In this document: positions 8,272 through 17,063 of the stretch, in pieces | Layout: every line of letters starts with the position of its first letter | How positions within the stretch are numbered: the stretch's first letter is position 1 | NCBI RefSeq assembly: GCF_000020005.1 | Contig: NC_010718.1 | Location: 1,679,001-1,743,000 of the forward strand | DNA: 64,000 nucleotides | Source of the DNA: Natranaerobius thermophilus JW/NM-WN-LF | GTDB lineage: Bacteria; Bacillota; Natranaerobiia; Natranaerobiales; Natranaerobiaceae | Direction of reading: 5' to 3' | Notes under the pieces: model-generated | Databases searched by the model: none | Told to the model about the DNA's origin: nothing | What the model saw: only the letters and a program-made list of their open reading frames with translations | Made by a program: the position numbers and the translations under genes

Positions 8272-9075
8272 CTACCATATCGGAGTGGGTATTTCCTCTC
8301 CTCCGGGAGTTAGCTTTGTTTTGTAATCTTCTAAATAAGAAACTTCGTCTCTCGCCCATAGTAGTGCTTCTTTGTCGATAGCCCTTATTAAAATTTCTTC
8401 TTTTCTGCCGGAAGCTTCTGCCAAAACATCTCCCATTGGGCTTAATAATTTACTTTTACCACAGCTATTGTTTCCTACTGTATTAACACCCAGGACAAAA
8501 ACTGTATTATCTAGAGCCCTTGCCGGTAGTTGAATTTCCCATCTATGGGCAGCAGACATACTCCATACTGACGGACAAACTATTACTTCAGCCCCTTCTA
8601 GTGCTAATAAACGACTTGTTTCAGGGAATTCCATTTCATAACAGATTAGGATACCTATTTTGCCAACTTTGGAGTCGAAAGTCGGATACTCCATTACACC
8701 AGCATTAAATATTTGTTGTTCTCTTCCCCAAAGTAAACTTTTACGGACTATTCCTCTAGTTTCCCCTTCTGTATCTATTACAGCAGCAGCTATATAAATT
8801 TTATCCCCTGCTTCCTCAACGAAGGGACATACTATTGATACTTCTCCCTGCTTGGCGATTTCTTGAAAAGTTGATACTGTTTTACCATCAGGTTTTTCGG
8901 CCAAGGCACGAAATGATTCTCTCGAAAGATGATATCCAGTAGTCCATAGTTCTGGAAATACGATTAAATCAGCTTCCTCTGCAATCGCATTTTTTGCCAA
9001 ATGTACTCCTCTTTTTATATTTCCGTCTACATCATTCATAATGGGAGTCATTTGAATAGCAGCTACTTGGAACAT
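8272..9075 (-). CDS. Carbon-nitrogen hydrolase (nitrilase/omega-amidase family)
   Basis: 267 residues. The Glu-Lys-Cys triad of the family is visible: Glu in FPELWTTGY, Lys in RKSLLWG, Cys in ILICYEMEFPE. Such enzymes cleave C-N bonds in amides or carbamoyl compounds in the cytoplasm. ATG at 9075 is chosen because AAGGAGGTG lies 7 bases ahead and the protein then starts FQVAAIQM as relatives do; the frame runs open to 9120 but without a ribosome site. The ATP-grasp gene ends 68 bases upstream, suggesting one operon. The exact amide substrate cannot be read from sequence. Confidence 0.87.
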   Translation of the reverse strand: MFQVAAIQMTPIMNDVDGNIKRGVHLAKNAIAEEADLIVFPELWTTGYHLSRESFRALAEKPDGKTVSTFQEIAKQGEVSIVCPFVEEAGDKIYIAAAVIDTEGETRGIVRKSLLWGREQQIFNAGVMEYPTFDSKVGKIGILICYEMEFPETSRLLALEGAEVIVCPSVWSMSAAHRWEIQLPARALDNTVFVLGVNTVGNNSCGKSKLLSPMGDVLAEASGRKEEILIRAIDKEALLWARDEVSYLEDYKTKLTPGGEEIPTPIW

Positions 9076-9143
9076 ATTATGCACCTCCTTGAACCCCAAT
9101 ACTCTCATCAATGGTATCATAGTCTCTTAGATTCTTAAAGGAG

Positions 9144-10415
9144 TTAATCTCTAAATTCATAGCCTAGTTGGCTGGTTACCTCTTCATATTTTTCTAATAC
9201 TTCTTTTTGACTATTGCCAGGTATGTCTAAAATACAGTATCTATAGCTTTCTAGGTTCTGTTTATAATCTGAAAGCCTGGTGTTAGCATTTACAAGGTTT
9301 TTTATTGTAACTTCAGGATACATTCTTTTAAGTTGTTCTAAGTCTGATGTCATTGGGACTCTGACAATTTCTTTATCGCTAAATTCGCGCAGTTCAAAAT
9401 TGTAACAATGTTTGTAGGTTAAATTCTCTCCTTCTTTAATATTTCGAGGTTGTTTTCCTACTGCCAGATCACAGAGCCACTGAATATAATTAATTCCCAT
9501 AATCGCTTCGGTCATTTTCGCAAATTGAAAGGCTGCTCTACTGTTCACCTCAATAATATTGATTTTTTCTAAATCTTCTTCTATTCTTAGTTCTACATTA
9601 AAGAAGGTGTTATCTAGTTGTAATCCCTTCACAAGTGTCGATACTGTATCTTGGATTTGTGCTTCCATTTCTTTTGAGAGATTTTCATAGGGCCATTCAT
9701 GATGGCTAAAGCTGATTTTATCTTCATGAAAAACAGCTTTTACTATACCGTATAAGTTTATCTCCCCGTTATAAATATAACCGTTAACTGTGGCTTGTTC
9801 ACCGGCGATAACTTCTTCACAGATGAATCTATTATAAGTTTCAAGATTCAACTGATTTTTTAAATGAGAAGAAACTGCTAAAGAATCTAGATAGTATTGA
9901 TTATATTCTGATAATTGTGCTGTGTTGGATCTGATTAATTCCCTCAATTCATCGTAAGCATGACATTTTTTACTTGAATAGGACACATTTGCACGAACAG
10001 GCTTTGCAAAAAATGGAGGGACTAATGGAAATTCTTTCAAAAAATTAGAATCCAGCCAAAAATCAGGCGTACTATTTGGTATGTATTTAGCTTGGATTGT
10101 TCTTGATATATATTTGTTTTGACAATTTATCATACTTTCTATGGAAGTTGCAGGTTTGCCTGTCATCTCACATATAACATTGGCAAAAACACTAGTTACA
10201 TCCCTGGTTCCTATAACACCGTCAAATATTGACTTATCTTCATTGATTGTATCTATCATTTCTTTTAAATACTCTTCTGGTCCCCTTAAAAATATATCTT
10301 CAGTTGTTTCTGTCTCCACTTCGTACTCTTCAATTTGTGATAAACTTTCCTCAACAATAGGTACTTCACTTTCCTGGCATAAAATCAACACTTTCTTTTT
10401 TTTAAAATTAGTCAT
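9144..10415 (-). CDS. ATP-grasp enzyme of unknown substrate
   Basis: 423 residues. An N-terminal Rossmann-like part (VLILCQESEVPIVEE; FDGVIGTRDVTS) precedes an ATP-grasp core. The metal and ATP ligands are visible in FFNVELRI and INIIEVNSRAAFQF; FAKPVRANVSYSS is the nucleotide-binding loop. ATP-grasp enzymes join a carboxylate to an amine or thiol through an acyl phosphate. It resembles carboxylate-amine ligases in outline, but I cannot name a product. It is followed by the amidase gene, so a make-and-break pair acting on one amide is possible. ATG at 10415 follows GAGGATG. Confidence 0.8.
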   Translation of the reverse strand: MTNFKKKKVLILCQESEVPIVEESLSQIEEYEVETETTEDIFLRGPEEYLKEMIDTINEDKSIFDGVIGTRDVTSVFANVICEMTGKPATSIESMINCQNKYISRTIQAKYIPNSTPDFWLDSNFLKEFPLVPPFFAKPVRANVSYSSKKCHAYDELRELIRSNTAQLSEYNQYYLDSLAVSSHLKNQLNLETYNRFICEEVIAGEQATVNGYIYNGEINLYGIVKAVFHEDKISFSHHEWPYENLSKEMEAQIQDTVSTLVKGLQLDNTFFNVELRIEEDLEKINIIEVNSRAAFQFAKMTEAIMGINYIQWLCDLAVGKQPRNIKEGENLTYKHCYNFELREFSDKEIVRVPMTSDLEQLKRMYPEVTIKNLVNANTRLSDYKQNLESYRYCILDIPGNSQKEVLEKYEEVTSQLGYEFRD

Positions 10416-10500
10416 TACACTTCATCCTCTCAAAAAAGCTTAATTAATATATTAATTTTAGCAGCATTTGGATGAAAAGTAAATCTTTTTTTTAAATAAT

Positions 10501-10526
10501 AAAAGCGCCCTCTTTTAGGCGCTTTT
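10501..10526 (-). terminator. Terminator between spoVAF-like gene and ATP-grasp gene
   Basis: AAAAGCGCC (10501-10509) pairs with GGCGCTTTT (10518-10526). The A run on its left becomes the T tail for the minus-strand gene ending at 10557. Confidence 0.85.
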
Positions 10527-10556
10527 AATGCTATTTAATATATTTAATTTTAAAAC

Positions 10557-12038
10557 TTAATTATTATCTTTGTCTTTTCGGTATTTGTCTTTAGACTTTA
10601 ATGCTTGAGGACGTTTAAAATTTCTCATGGGTACTGGTTTTCTGTACAGGATCGCTGTTAAAGCATCCCAATTCAGAGGAATTAAAGGCCATAAATAAGG
10701 GACTCCGAAAGATTTAGTTGTTGCCAAGAAAATTAAACCACCTAAGAGACCAATTAGGAGCCCGTAATAGCTAAATAATCCTATTAAAACTAAGAGAACT
10801 AAATGTGAAACTCTGTTTGCCATTTGAAACTCGTGACTTGGTGTAGAAAACATACCAACAGCGGCAATACTGATATACAATAAGACTTCAGGAACAAATA
10901 CTTGCACATCTACTGCAATTTCCCCTATCAAAATTGCCGCTACCAGTCCCAGGGCTGTAGCTAAAGGTGTTGGAGTATGTACAGATGCTAGTTTTACTAA
11001 ATCGACAAACACATGAGCCATAATAAATTGAATTGCTATGGGAATGGGTCCCACTTCTTCTGGTCCAATAAAAGCAAGAGCTTCTGGCAATAAATCAGGT
11101 TCTAGTGAAAACATTAGCCAAAGTGGTGCAAGAAATAAACTAATGAAAATTCCGATATATCTAATCCATCTAAGATAAGTTCCAACTAAAGCGTTTTGTC
11201 TATACTCTTCGGCATGTTGCATATGAGAAAACAAAGTTGTAGGTGCGATAATTGCAGATGGTGAAGTATCCACTAAGATAACCGCATGGCCTTCCATAAG
11301 ATGTATTGCTGCTACATCCGCTCTTTCTGTATAACGGACCTGAGGGTACGGATTTAAAAATTCACGAGTAATATATTCCTCTACGGTTTTTTCAGCCATT
11401 GGAATACCGTCTATATCAATACTATTTATCTCATCTTCAATATTCTCTATCAATTCCTGATTAGTAATGTCGTTCATGTACAGTAAAGCAATATCTGTTT
11501 TGGAACGTCGCCCTATCCTGTATGGCTTAACTCTAAGTCTTGGATCCCTAATTCTTCTTCTTATAAGGCCTATATTGAACATGATAGTTTCAACGAAACC
11601 ATCTCTAGACCCTCTTGTTATTCTTTCTACTTCAGGTTCTTCTGGGTCTCTTGCTGGATACCATCTTGTATCTAACACTATCACTTTATCTTCGCCATCA
11701 TTAAACAGCAACATCTGACCTGCGAGCATTTCGTCAACTGCATCCTGCAAATCGGTTAAAACTTCTGTTTCGGTGTATGGGATGGTTTTTTGAAGAATTT
11801 TATCGTGTGTATTAGGAACAATTTCTTTACGTTCAACCTTGACTAGGTTTTGCATAATCAAGGTTACTATTTGATCATCTCCGAAGGCATCAATATAACA
11901 AAGAGCTGCTTTATTGTCGCCAATTTCAAACTCTCTTATAACAACATCAAAACTCTCTTCAGTACCCAGATACTGTTTCAGAGTGTCTACGTTTTTTTCT
12001 ATATCTTTGTGAATTGAGGTATCCTTTAACTCATTCAA
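10557..12038 (-). CDS. SpoVAF/GerA-family spore germination protein
   Basis: 493 residues. A cytoplasmic N-terminal domain (about 1-270, with DEMLAGQMLLFNDG and VDTSPSAII) is followed by about five membrane segments and a basic tail. HTPTPLATALGLVAA, GEIAVDVQVFVPE and MFSTPSHEFQMANR are typical of the GerA A-subunit superfamily, and the short N-terminus and length fit SpoVAF rather than GerAA. It should sit in the spore inner membrane and assist nutrient germination. The TTG start follows AAGGAGGAAGG. The spoVA genes are 45 kb away and no gerB/gerC lie near it. It is flanked by terminators, so it is monocistronic. Confidence 0.8.
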   Translation of the reverse strand: MNELKDTSIHKDIEKNVDTLKQYLGTEESFDVVIREFEIGDNKAALCYIDAFGDDQIVTLIMQNLVKVERKEIVPNTHDKILQKTIPYTETEVLTDLQDAVDEMLAGQMLLFNDGEDKVIVLDTRWYPARDPEEPEVERITRGSRDGFVETIMFNIGLIRRRIRDPRLRVKPYRIGRRSKTDIALLYMNDITNQELIENIEDEINSIDIDGIPMAEKTVEEYITREFLNPYPQVRYTERADVAAIHLMEGHAVILVDTSPSAIIAPTTLFSHMQHAEEYRQNALVGTYLRWIRYIGIFISLFLAPLWLMFSLEPDLLPEALAFIGPEEVGPIPIAIQFIMAHVFVDLVKLASVHTPTPLATALGLVAAILIGEIAVDVQVFVPEVLLYISIAAVGMFSTPSHEFQMANRVSHLVLLVLIGLFSYYGLLIGLLGGLIFLATTKSFGVPYLWPLIPLNWDALTAILYRKPVPMRNFKRPQALKSKDKYRKDKDNN

Positions 12039-12183
12039 AATGCCTTCCTCCTTAATTTACAGACTTATTGTCTAGTTTTATTGTCCCAGTTTAATCATAT
12101 TATTATCACAATAGTTTACTCCTAGTTTATAGAAAGTTTTGCCATTTCATTTAAAAAGTTAATGTGAAAATTTATTTTAAAAA

Positions 12184-12215
12184 AATCCCGACTACTTATC
12201 TGAGTAATCGGGATT
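12184..12215 (-). terminator. Terminator after the FMN-binding-like lipoprotein gene
   Basis: AATCCCGA-C-TACT pairs with AGTA-A-TCGGGATT, one internal mismatch. The A run on the left is the T tail on the minus strand. Confidence 0.85.
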
Positions 12216-12239
12216 GGACCTAATGAATTTTATATAATA

Positions 12240-12848
12240 TTAATCTTCAGGAACATAAACCCCTTTATTTAAAGCATCTCGAATGGCATGAGTAATTTTG
12301 TTAGCCCTCATGGTCGCCGCAGTCCATGTGTCTAATATTTCCCCAGTACCTTCCTTATCTTCAGCTACATCACCTGGTTCAAATAGATCAGTTATATCAG
12401 TAATATGTCGACCTTCTAAATATTCCAAAGCCTCTTCATACTGTTCTCGTAAAACATCTAAATCTTCTTTAGGCCATTCATTATTTGGATCATCTGGTAC
12501 CATGTAGTTATCTCCACCCCAGGCTAAAACCCTAAATTCCAAGTCTTGCATTTCATTATCTTCTAAGGTAAATTGAACGCCCACTTGCTGTATTCCGATT
12601 TGATCACCTAAATATGTACCCCTGTCGTGAAAGGCACCGCGATATGTACCATCAGGATAAACACCTTTCCGTTCAGGAGGTAGAGCTTCGTCTTCATTGT
12701 TTTGTTCTTCTTCGTCTTCATTAACACCAGCATAATCCTCTTTATTAGCATCGTTTTCAGGTGGTACATCTTCTTCTGGTTCGCAACCCATCATAATTGG
12801 CGTGATCAAAACGATCAGGGCGATCATTAATACCCCTATCTTTCTCAA
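12240..12848 (-). CDS. Lipoprotein with FMN-binding-like domain
   Basis: 202 residues. A signal peptide with lipobox PIMMGC is followed by a very acidic linker (about 22-58) and then a domain beginning YPDGTYRGAFHDRG and ending DTWTAATMRANKITHAIRDAL. That order resembles FMN_bind domains, where D-x-x-(S/T)-G-A-T marks covalent FMN attachment to Thr; here the motif reads DTWTAAT. It is likely an extracellular, membrane-anchored electron-transfer or sensing protein. The TTG start follows AGGAGG. It is alone between two terminators. Without a profile search the domain call is moderate. Confidence 0.65.
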   Translation of the reverse strand: MRKIGVLMIALIVLITPIMMGCEPEEDVPPENDANKEDYAGVNEDEEEQNNEDEALPPERKGVYPDGTYRGAFHDRGTYLGDQIGIQQVGVQFTLEDNEMQDLEFRVLAWGGDNYMVPDDPNNEWPKEDLDVLREQYEEALEYLEGRHITDITDLFEPGDVAEDKEGTGEILDTWTAATMRANKITHAIRDALNKGVYVPED

Positions 12849-12927
12849 TTTTCATACCTCCTATTATCTTGATAAGTTACAATTTATTGTTACCAAAAAT
12901 ATACTGTCGTATACTGGGGTTAATAAA

Positions 12928-12958
12928 AAAAAGCCAACCTGGATCAGGCTGGCTTTTT
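12928..12958 (-). terminator. Terminator after the SurA-like lipoprotein gene
   Basis: AAAAAGCCA-A-CCTG pairs with CAGG-C-TGGCTTTTT around GAT. An A run extends left, giving the T tail for the minus strand. Confidence 0.9.
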
Positions 12959-13014
12959 ACAATCTTACGATCTTATAGAACTCTTCTAAGTTAATCGTAT
13001 TCAGTTCTCTTTTA

Positions 13015-13782
13015 TTATATTTTAACTTCAACTTCTCCTTCTTCTCTTAATTCGTCAATGTATTCCATTAATTTTTCGTGTTCTAGTTGTTGTATTTTTT
13101 GTTGTTCAGCCATTTCTTCCATCTCTTGACGTTCTTCTTCTTCTAAATCTTCGAAGTCTGGTAAGTCGGCATCTTCTTCTTTTTCTCCCATCATCATCTG
13201 CATTTGAGCTTGTTGTTGTTGATATACTTCTCGAACTTCTTCTTCGGATACATCTACATCTTCATCAACTTCTATCTTCTCATCCATGATTTCTGTGATC
13301 ATTAAAGATTGTGTTACATCTTCTCTTAAATCTTCCATTGTTAAATCTTCTTGGGCTAAGTTTTCTTCAATCTCTTCTTCACTTTCGCCAAATTGAGCAG
13401 TATATTGTTCAAGGTTCTTTTCAACTTCTTCTTCATCTGGCGTTAAACCTTCTGCTTCAGCTTCTTGTGCTAGAAGAGTTCCTCCAATAAGTTCTTCCAT
13501 AGCCATATCACGAAGTTCATTCATCATTTCATCGTCTTGTTCTTCTAGCTGATCAATGGGCATTTGCATTTGAAATGCCAACTGTTCTTTGGTTTGGCTA
13601 AGTTCTTCGTACATAATTTCTTCTCCATTAACAACGGCTACTACATCCTGTTCTATTTCTCCTTCTACATCTTGAGATTCCTTAGGCTCTGCTTCATCTT
13701 TAGGTGCTTCTTCTCCACATGCTGCAAAGGTTACTAGAATGATTAACGACAGTGCAGTCAATATTAATTTTCGTAATTTCAA
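13015..13782 (-). CDS. SurA-N/PrsA-like extracellular chaperone lipoprotein
   Basis: 255 residues. A signal peptide ends in a lipobox at FAACG, then an acidic linker, then a SurA N-terminal chaperone domain (VVAVVNGEEIMYEEL onwards) and a highly charged helical tail. The rotamase (parvulin) domain that PrsA carries is absent. The role is most likely folding of exported proteins at the outer face of the membrane. TTG at 13782 is preferred because GGGAGG lies 8 bases ahead and the signal peptide then starts properly; a frame open to 13914 would hide it behind 44 residues. Glu/Asp content is extreme, as expected for a protein exposed to salt. Confidence 0.75.
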   Translation of the reverse strand: MKLRKLILTALSLIILVTFAACGEEAPKDEAEPKESQDVEGEIEQDVVAVVNGEEIMYEELSQTKEQLAFQMQMPIDQLEEQDDEMMNELRDMAMEELIGGTLLAQEAEAEGLTPDEEEVEKNLEQYTAQFGESEEEIEENLAQEDLTMEDLREDVTQSLMITEIMDEKIEVDEDVDVSEEEVREVYQQQQAQMQMMMGEKEEDADLPDFEDLEEEERQEMEEMAEQQKIQQLEHEKLMEYIDELREEGEVEVKI

Positions 13783-13943
13783 AAAAATACCTCCCATAAT
13801 ATTATTTAAAATAGTTGTTGTAGAAATCAAGTTACTTATATAAAATGCTGACTTCAACCCTCCCTTAATTAGTAGTCGAGATTTACAATAACAGAAAGGT
13901 TGAGCCGGTGTCAATCAACAAAAAGTAAACATTTGTTTAAGTT

Positions 13944-14942
13944 TTAACCTTGAGCTTGCACTGAAGTTATTGCTGCAATGTCAACTATATCTTGAACACT
14001 ACAACCTCTTGATAAGTCATTTACGGGCATGGCAAATCCCTGAGTTACTGGACCAACCGCTCTAGCACCTGCAAGCCTTTGAACTAATTTGTATCCAATA
14101 TTACCTGATTGTAGATCAGGGAATATTAGAGTGTTAGCATTTCCAGCAACTTCACTGCCAGGCGCTTTTTTCTCACCTACTGAAGGCATAATAGCAGCAT
14201 CCAATTGTAGTTCACCATCTATCATCATATCTGGCTCTTTATCTTTAGCAATTTTTGTTGCTTCAACGACCTTTTGTGCTAGTTCATGATCCGCACTTCC
14301 CTTGGTAGAGAAGGATAGCATACCAACCTTAGGATCAATTCCAGCTAGATTTTTAGCAGTTTCAGCAGTTGTTATAGCTATTTCAGCCATCTGGTTTTTA
14401 TCAGGATTTGGATTCAAAGCACAATCAGAAAATACAAATACTCCATTATCACCGTACTCACAATCAGGAACTAGCATGATAAAACTACTTGAAACTACAG
14501 AGATTCCTGGTGCGGTTTTGATAATTTGTAAAGCCGGCCTAAAAGTATCACCAGTGGTATTTACTGCCCCTCCTACATATCCATCTGCATCGCCAGCTTT
14601 GACCATCAATGCAGCAAAATAGAGAGGATCTTCTACAATTTTCTGTGCATCTTCCATGGTTATTCCTTTATGTTGTCTTAACTCAAATAACTTTTCAGCG
14701 TAATCATCATTCTTATCAGTTTCTTTAGGATTTAAAATTTCGGCTCCAGATAAGTCTACTCCTTCATTATTTGCCACTTTTTCAATTTCATCTTGATCAC
14801 CTATTAAGGTGATATCTGCAAAACCTTCCTGTAAAATTTGTTGAGTTGCTTTTACCATTCGAGGTTCAGTTGCCTCAGGTAAAGCAATCATTTTCTTTTG
14901 TTGAGAAGCCTTATTTTTGATTTGTGTTAACAATTCACTCAT
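13944..14942 (-). CDS. pta: Phosphate acetyltransferase
   Basis: 332 residues, the short single-domain form. It converts acetyl-CoA and phosphate to acetyl phosphate, the ATP-yielding branch of fermentation together with acetate kinase. Family segments are visible: ALPEATEPRMVKATQQIL, VGGAVNTTGDTFRPALQII, VFSDCALNPNPDKNQMAEIA and the C-terminal GFAMPVNDLSRGCSVQDIV. AGGAGGG lies ahead of the ATG. No ackA is adjacent. Phosphate butyryltransferases are related, but these motifs fit Pta better. Confidence 0.95.
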   Translation of the reverse strand: MSELLTQIKNKASQQKKMIALPEATEPRMVKATQQILQEGFADITLIGDQDEIEKVANNEGVDLSGAEILNPKETDKNDDYAEKLFELRQHKGITMEDAQKIVEDPLYFAALMVKAGDADGYVGGAVNTTGDTFRPALQIIKTAPGISVVSSSFIMLVPDCEYGDNGVFVFSDCALNPNPDKNQMAEIAITTAETAKNLAGIDPKVGMLSFSTKGSADHELAQKVVEATKIAKDKEPDMMIDGELQLDAAIMPSVGEKKAPGSEVAGNANTLIFPDLQSGNIGYKLVQRLAGARAVGPVTQGFAMPVNDLSRGCSVQDIVDIAAITSVQAQG

Positions 14943-15074
14943 TTAAAGTACCCTCCTATTTAATCATTTTATTTTGTCACTCATAAATTTTTCTAGATTA
15001 GTCGTTATTATCCTTCCTCATGAACCTAATTTCACATTTTTAATTAATTAAAGAAAATTTACACATATTTGTCT

Positions 15075-16667
15075 TTAGCGTCGCTTTAAACGCATAGTTC
15101 GGTAGTCGTAAGGTTCTTCATGGGCACCAACTAATTCACTACTGAACCTAACAAAGATATACCCATCACCATTAGGGTGACTGACACTAGTGAAACCTCC
15201 TGAGTTTTTTGAGGCCTCAATTGGCCAGCTAATAGTTTCTTGCCAAGTTTGTCCTCGATTTTCGGATGTGTATATTCTGGCATTTTGGTCTTCCATTGTA
15301 GTTCCTTCTGCCAATGTGCCAATTCCCCAAATATCGCTAAACTGCCAATAAACATAAGCTGGAGCCGGTAAACGAAAATCTTTACTAATATTTTCTGGGT
15401 TATCCTTATCTACGGAGCTAATAAAATTTTGACCATAGCCCCAAAGAGGATTATCTGATCCCCATATGTATTGGTCTTGTGAAAATAGTAATCCTAACGT
15501 TCGGTAATCTTGATTTCCTTCATTAGGTGAATCAGCTCCTAAAATTGCTTCCCATGTGTCACCATCATCAGTTGATTCCCACCACTCAATTTCATTATCC
15601 AAGTCTCCTGTGGTGGCAATCCAATTACCACTGTAAGGGTCAACTTGTACAGAATGCCAATGACGGATATCATCACCGGTCCTAGTCAAAACTTGTTCCC
15701 AATTCCTTCCGTCATCTGTTGACTTATATAAACTAATTTCGCCATCTGGACCAGTAAAACTAGGATATTCACCAAAAATTATTGTACCAGTTTCTGAGTT
15801 CTGATGAATAGAATCAAAAGCTCGCCACCTAACAATATCCGTTAATACTGTCTCAAAACTTTTGCCATCATCAGTACTCCTTAGAACATTCCCTTCACTT
15901 GTTGTAATTAATAATGAGCCATCCATTGTATAGAACATAGATTGTACTAGTTTATCTTCAAAGGTAGCTTTCTTAATCCAACTACCATAATCCCCACTAT
16001 CCTTATTCTTATAGATTGCATCCCCTCTAGATGCAAAGACTTTGGAAGATTGTCGGTCTACAGCCATAACATCAAATTGTACAGGTCTGATTTCATTAAA
16101 AACAGGTTGATGTTCTGTTGTACTGTTAATATCTATTTCTCCTCCAACAATCATTTGAATATCTACAGTAGCAGCCAAAGACCGATAATAAATTCTTTCT
16201 GGTTCATTATTGATTGTAATAGCATCCCCAGGTTTAATTTCAAAAATCTTTGATTGATTATCCAGACTCTCCTTTGAATCTATAAAACTCTCATCTATAG
16301 AGATTTCTACAGGTATTTCTAAATCGTTGTTTTGAATAGTAACAGAACCGAATTCCTCTTCATCAATTGTATATGATTGTTCTGTGATATTTGCTTCAAG
16401 ATTTTTAGTATAAGATACTTCATTATTTTTATCCTTTACTTGTATATTTTTCTCAGAGAAATCACATTTATGTAAACTGTTTGTTGTACCTGTTATAAGT
16501 CGGTAAAAAGGTCGTTGATATAGTGATATAGCTCCATTAGTTAACTTAGCCATTTCATAGGATTTAATTTCATTTTCCGTGTCTGTTGTGGAAATAACTG
16601 TATTAATAGGTACAGTTATAATAAGGGATACTAATAAAAAAAATAAGTATTTAGATGGCTTGTCCAA
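15075..16667 (-). CDS. Secreted Asp-box (BNR) repeat protein
   Basis: 530 residues with an N-terminal signal peptide (about 1-27), no lipobox. Residues after about 200 carry at least four Asp-box repeats: STDDGKSFE, STDDGRNWE, STDDGDTWE and SENRGQTWQ. These mark beta-propellers such as sialidases, sortilin-like proteins and photosystem-assembly factors. No sialidase RIP motif or catalytic Tyr/Glu pattern is evident, so binding rather than catalysis is possible. The TTG start follows AAAGGAGG. It seems to be a single gene with its own promoter. Function unknown. Confidence 0.75.
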   Translation of the reverse strand: MDKPSKYLFFLLVSLIITVPINTVISTTDTENEIKSYEMAKLTNGAISLYQRPFYRLITGTTNSLHKCDFSEKNIQVKDKNNEVSYTKNLEANITEQSYTIDEEEFGSVTIQNNDLEIPVEISIDESFIDSKESLDNQSKIFEIKPGDAITINNEPERIYYRSLAATVDIQMIVGGEIDINSTTEHQPVFNEIRPVQFDVMAVDRQSSKVFASRGDAIYKNKDSGDYGSWIKKATFEDKLVQSMFYTMDGSLLITTSEGNVLRSTDDGKSFETVLTDIVRWRAFDSIHQNSETGTIIFGEYPSFTGPDGEISLYKSTDDGRNWEQVLTRTGDDIRHWHSVQVDPYSGNWIATTGDLDNEIEWWESTDDGDTWEAILGADSPNEGNQDYRTLGLLFSQDQYIWGSDNPLWGYGQNFISSVDKDNPENISKDFRLPAPAYVYWQFSDIWGIGTLAEGTTMEDQNARIYTSENRGQTWQETISWPIEASKNSGGFTSVSHPNGDGYIFVRFSSELVGAHEEPYDYRTMRLKRR

Positions 16668-16718
16668 TTTTAATACCTCCTTTTACATTTATTGTATTTA
16701 TTAGCAAATTCACAATAA

Positions 16719-16747
16719 ATATTACATTAATATACTTTTATTGACAA
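16719..16747 (-). promoter_or_regulatory. Candidate promoter of the Asp-box protein gene
   Basis: On the minus strand TTGTCA (16742-16747) and TAATAT (16719-16724) are 17 bases apart, about 50 bases before the start. The -35 lies in a palindrome TTGACA-N10-TGTCAA (16741-16762), which could be an operator. Confidence 0.5.
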
Positions 16748-16819
16748 GTTTAAGTATGTCAACATTTGGGGTAATTAGATATAGTTTTTTGAGTTAAACT
16801 AAAAACAGGGGTGAGTACC

Positions 16820-16984
16820 ATGATGAACATGATGAATACAAGTAAAGTTGTAATTGCATTAGGTTCTATCGTTTCAGGTGTCGGTAAAAAACTGGGCGGT
16901 AAACTTGGTGCTGGCCTTGTAGGATTTGGTCTGGCCCACATTGTGTTAGGTATGCTTGATAAAGCCAGATCACCTTGGCGTTAA
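16820..16984 (+). CDS. Small glycine-rich hydrophobic protein, 54 residues
   Basis: A short frame starts MMNMMNTSKVV and ends DKARSPWR. The middle (about 9-46) is glycine-rich and hydrophobic with two Lys pairs, and could be one amphipathic membrane helix hairpin. GGGGTGAG (16808-16815) is a ribosome site 4 bases before the first ATG (16820) and 7 before the second (16823). A strong hairpin follows at once. It is the only plus-strand gene for several kb. I do not recognise it; the composition recalls small spore or membrane-associated peptides, but that is only a comparison. Confidence 0.6.
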   Translation: MMNMMNTSKVVIALGSIVSGVGKKLGGKLGAGLVGFGLAHIVLGMLDKARSPWR

Positions 16985-16995
16985 AAATCAATGGT

Positions 16996-17015
16996 TCCGG
17001 GGTTTTAACCCCGGA
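16996..17015 (+). terminator. GC-rich hairpin after the 54-residue gene
   Basis: TCCGGGGTT (16996-17004) pairs with AACCCCGGA (17007-17015). There is no T run, so it may be a transcript-end stabiliser or a factor-dependent stop rather than a classic terminator. Confidence 0.5.
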
Positions 17016-17063
17016 CTTACATATTAAATGTAGTATTTATCGGTACTCACCCCATTTAAATAT

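Larger units (their letters stand above)
16808..17053. repeat. Exact 12-bp inverted repeat flanking the 54-residue gene
   Basis: GGGGTGAGTACC at 16808-16819 is repeated inverted as GGTACTCACCCC at 17042-17053. The left copy carries the gene's ribosome site; the right copy lies just past the stop of the minus-strand 57-residue gene. Confidence 0.6.
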
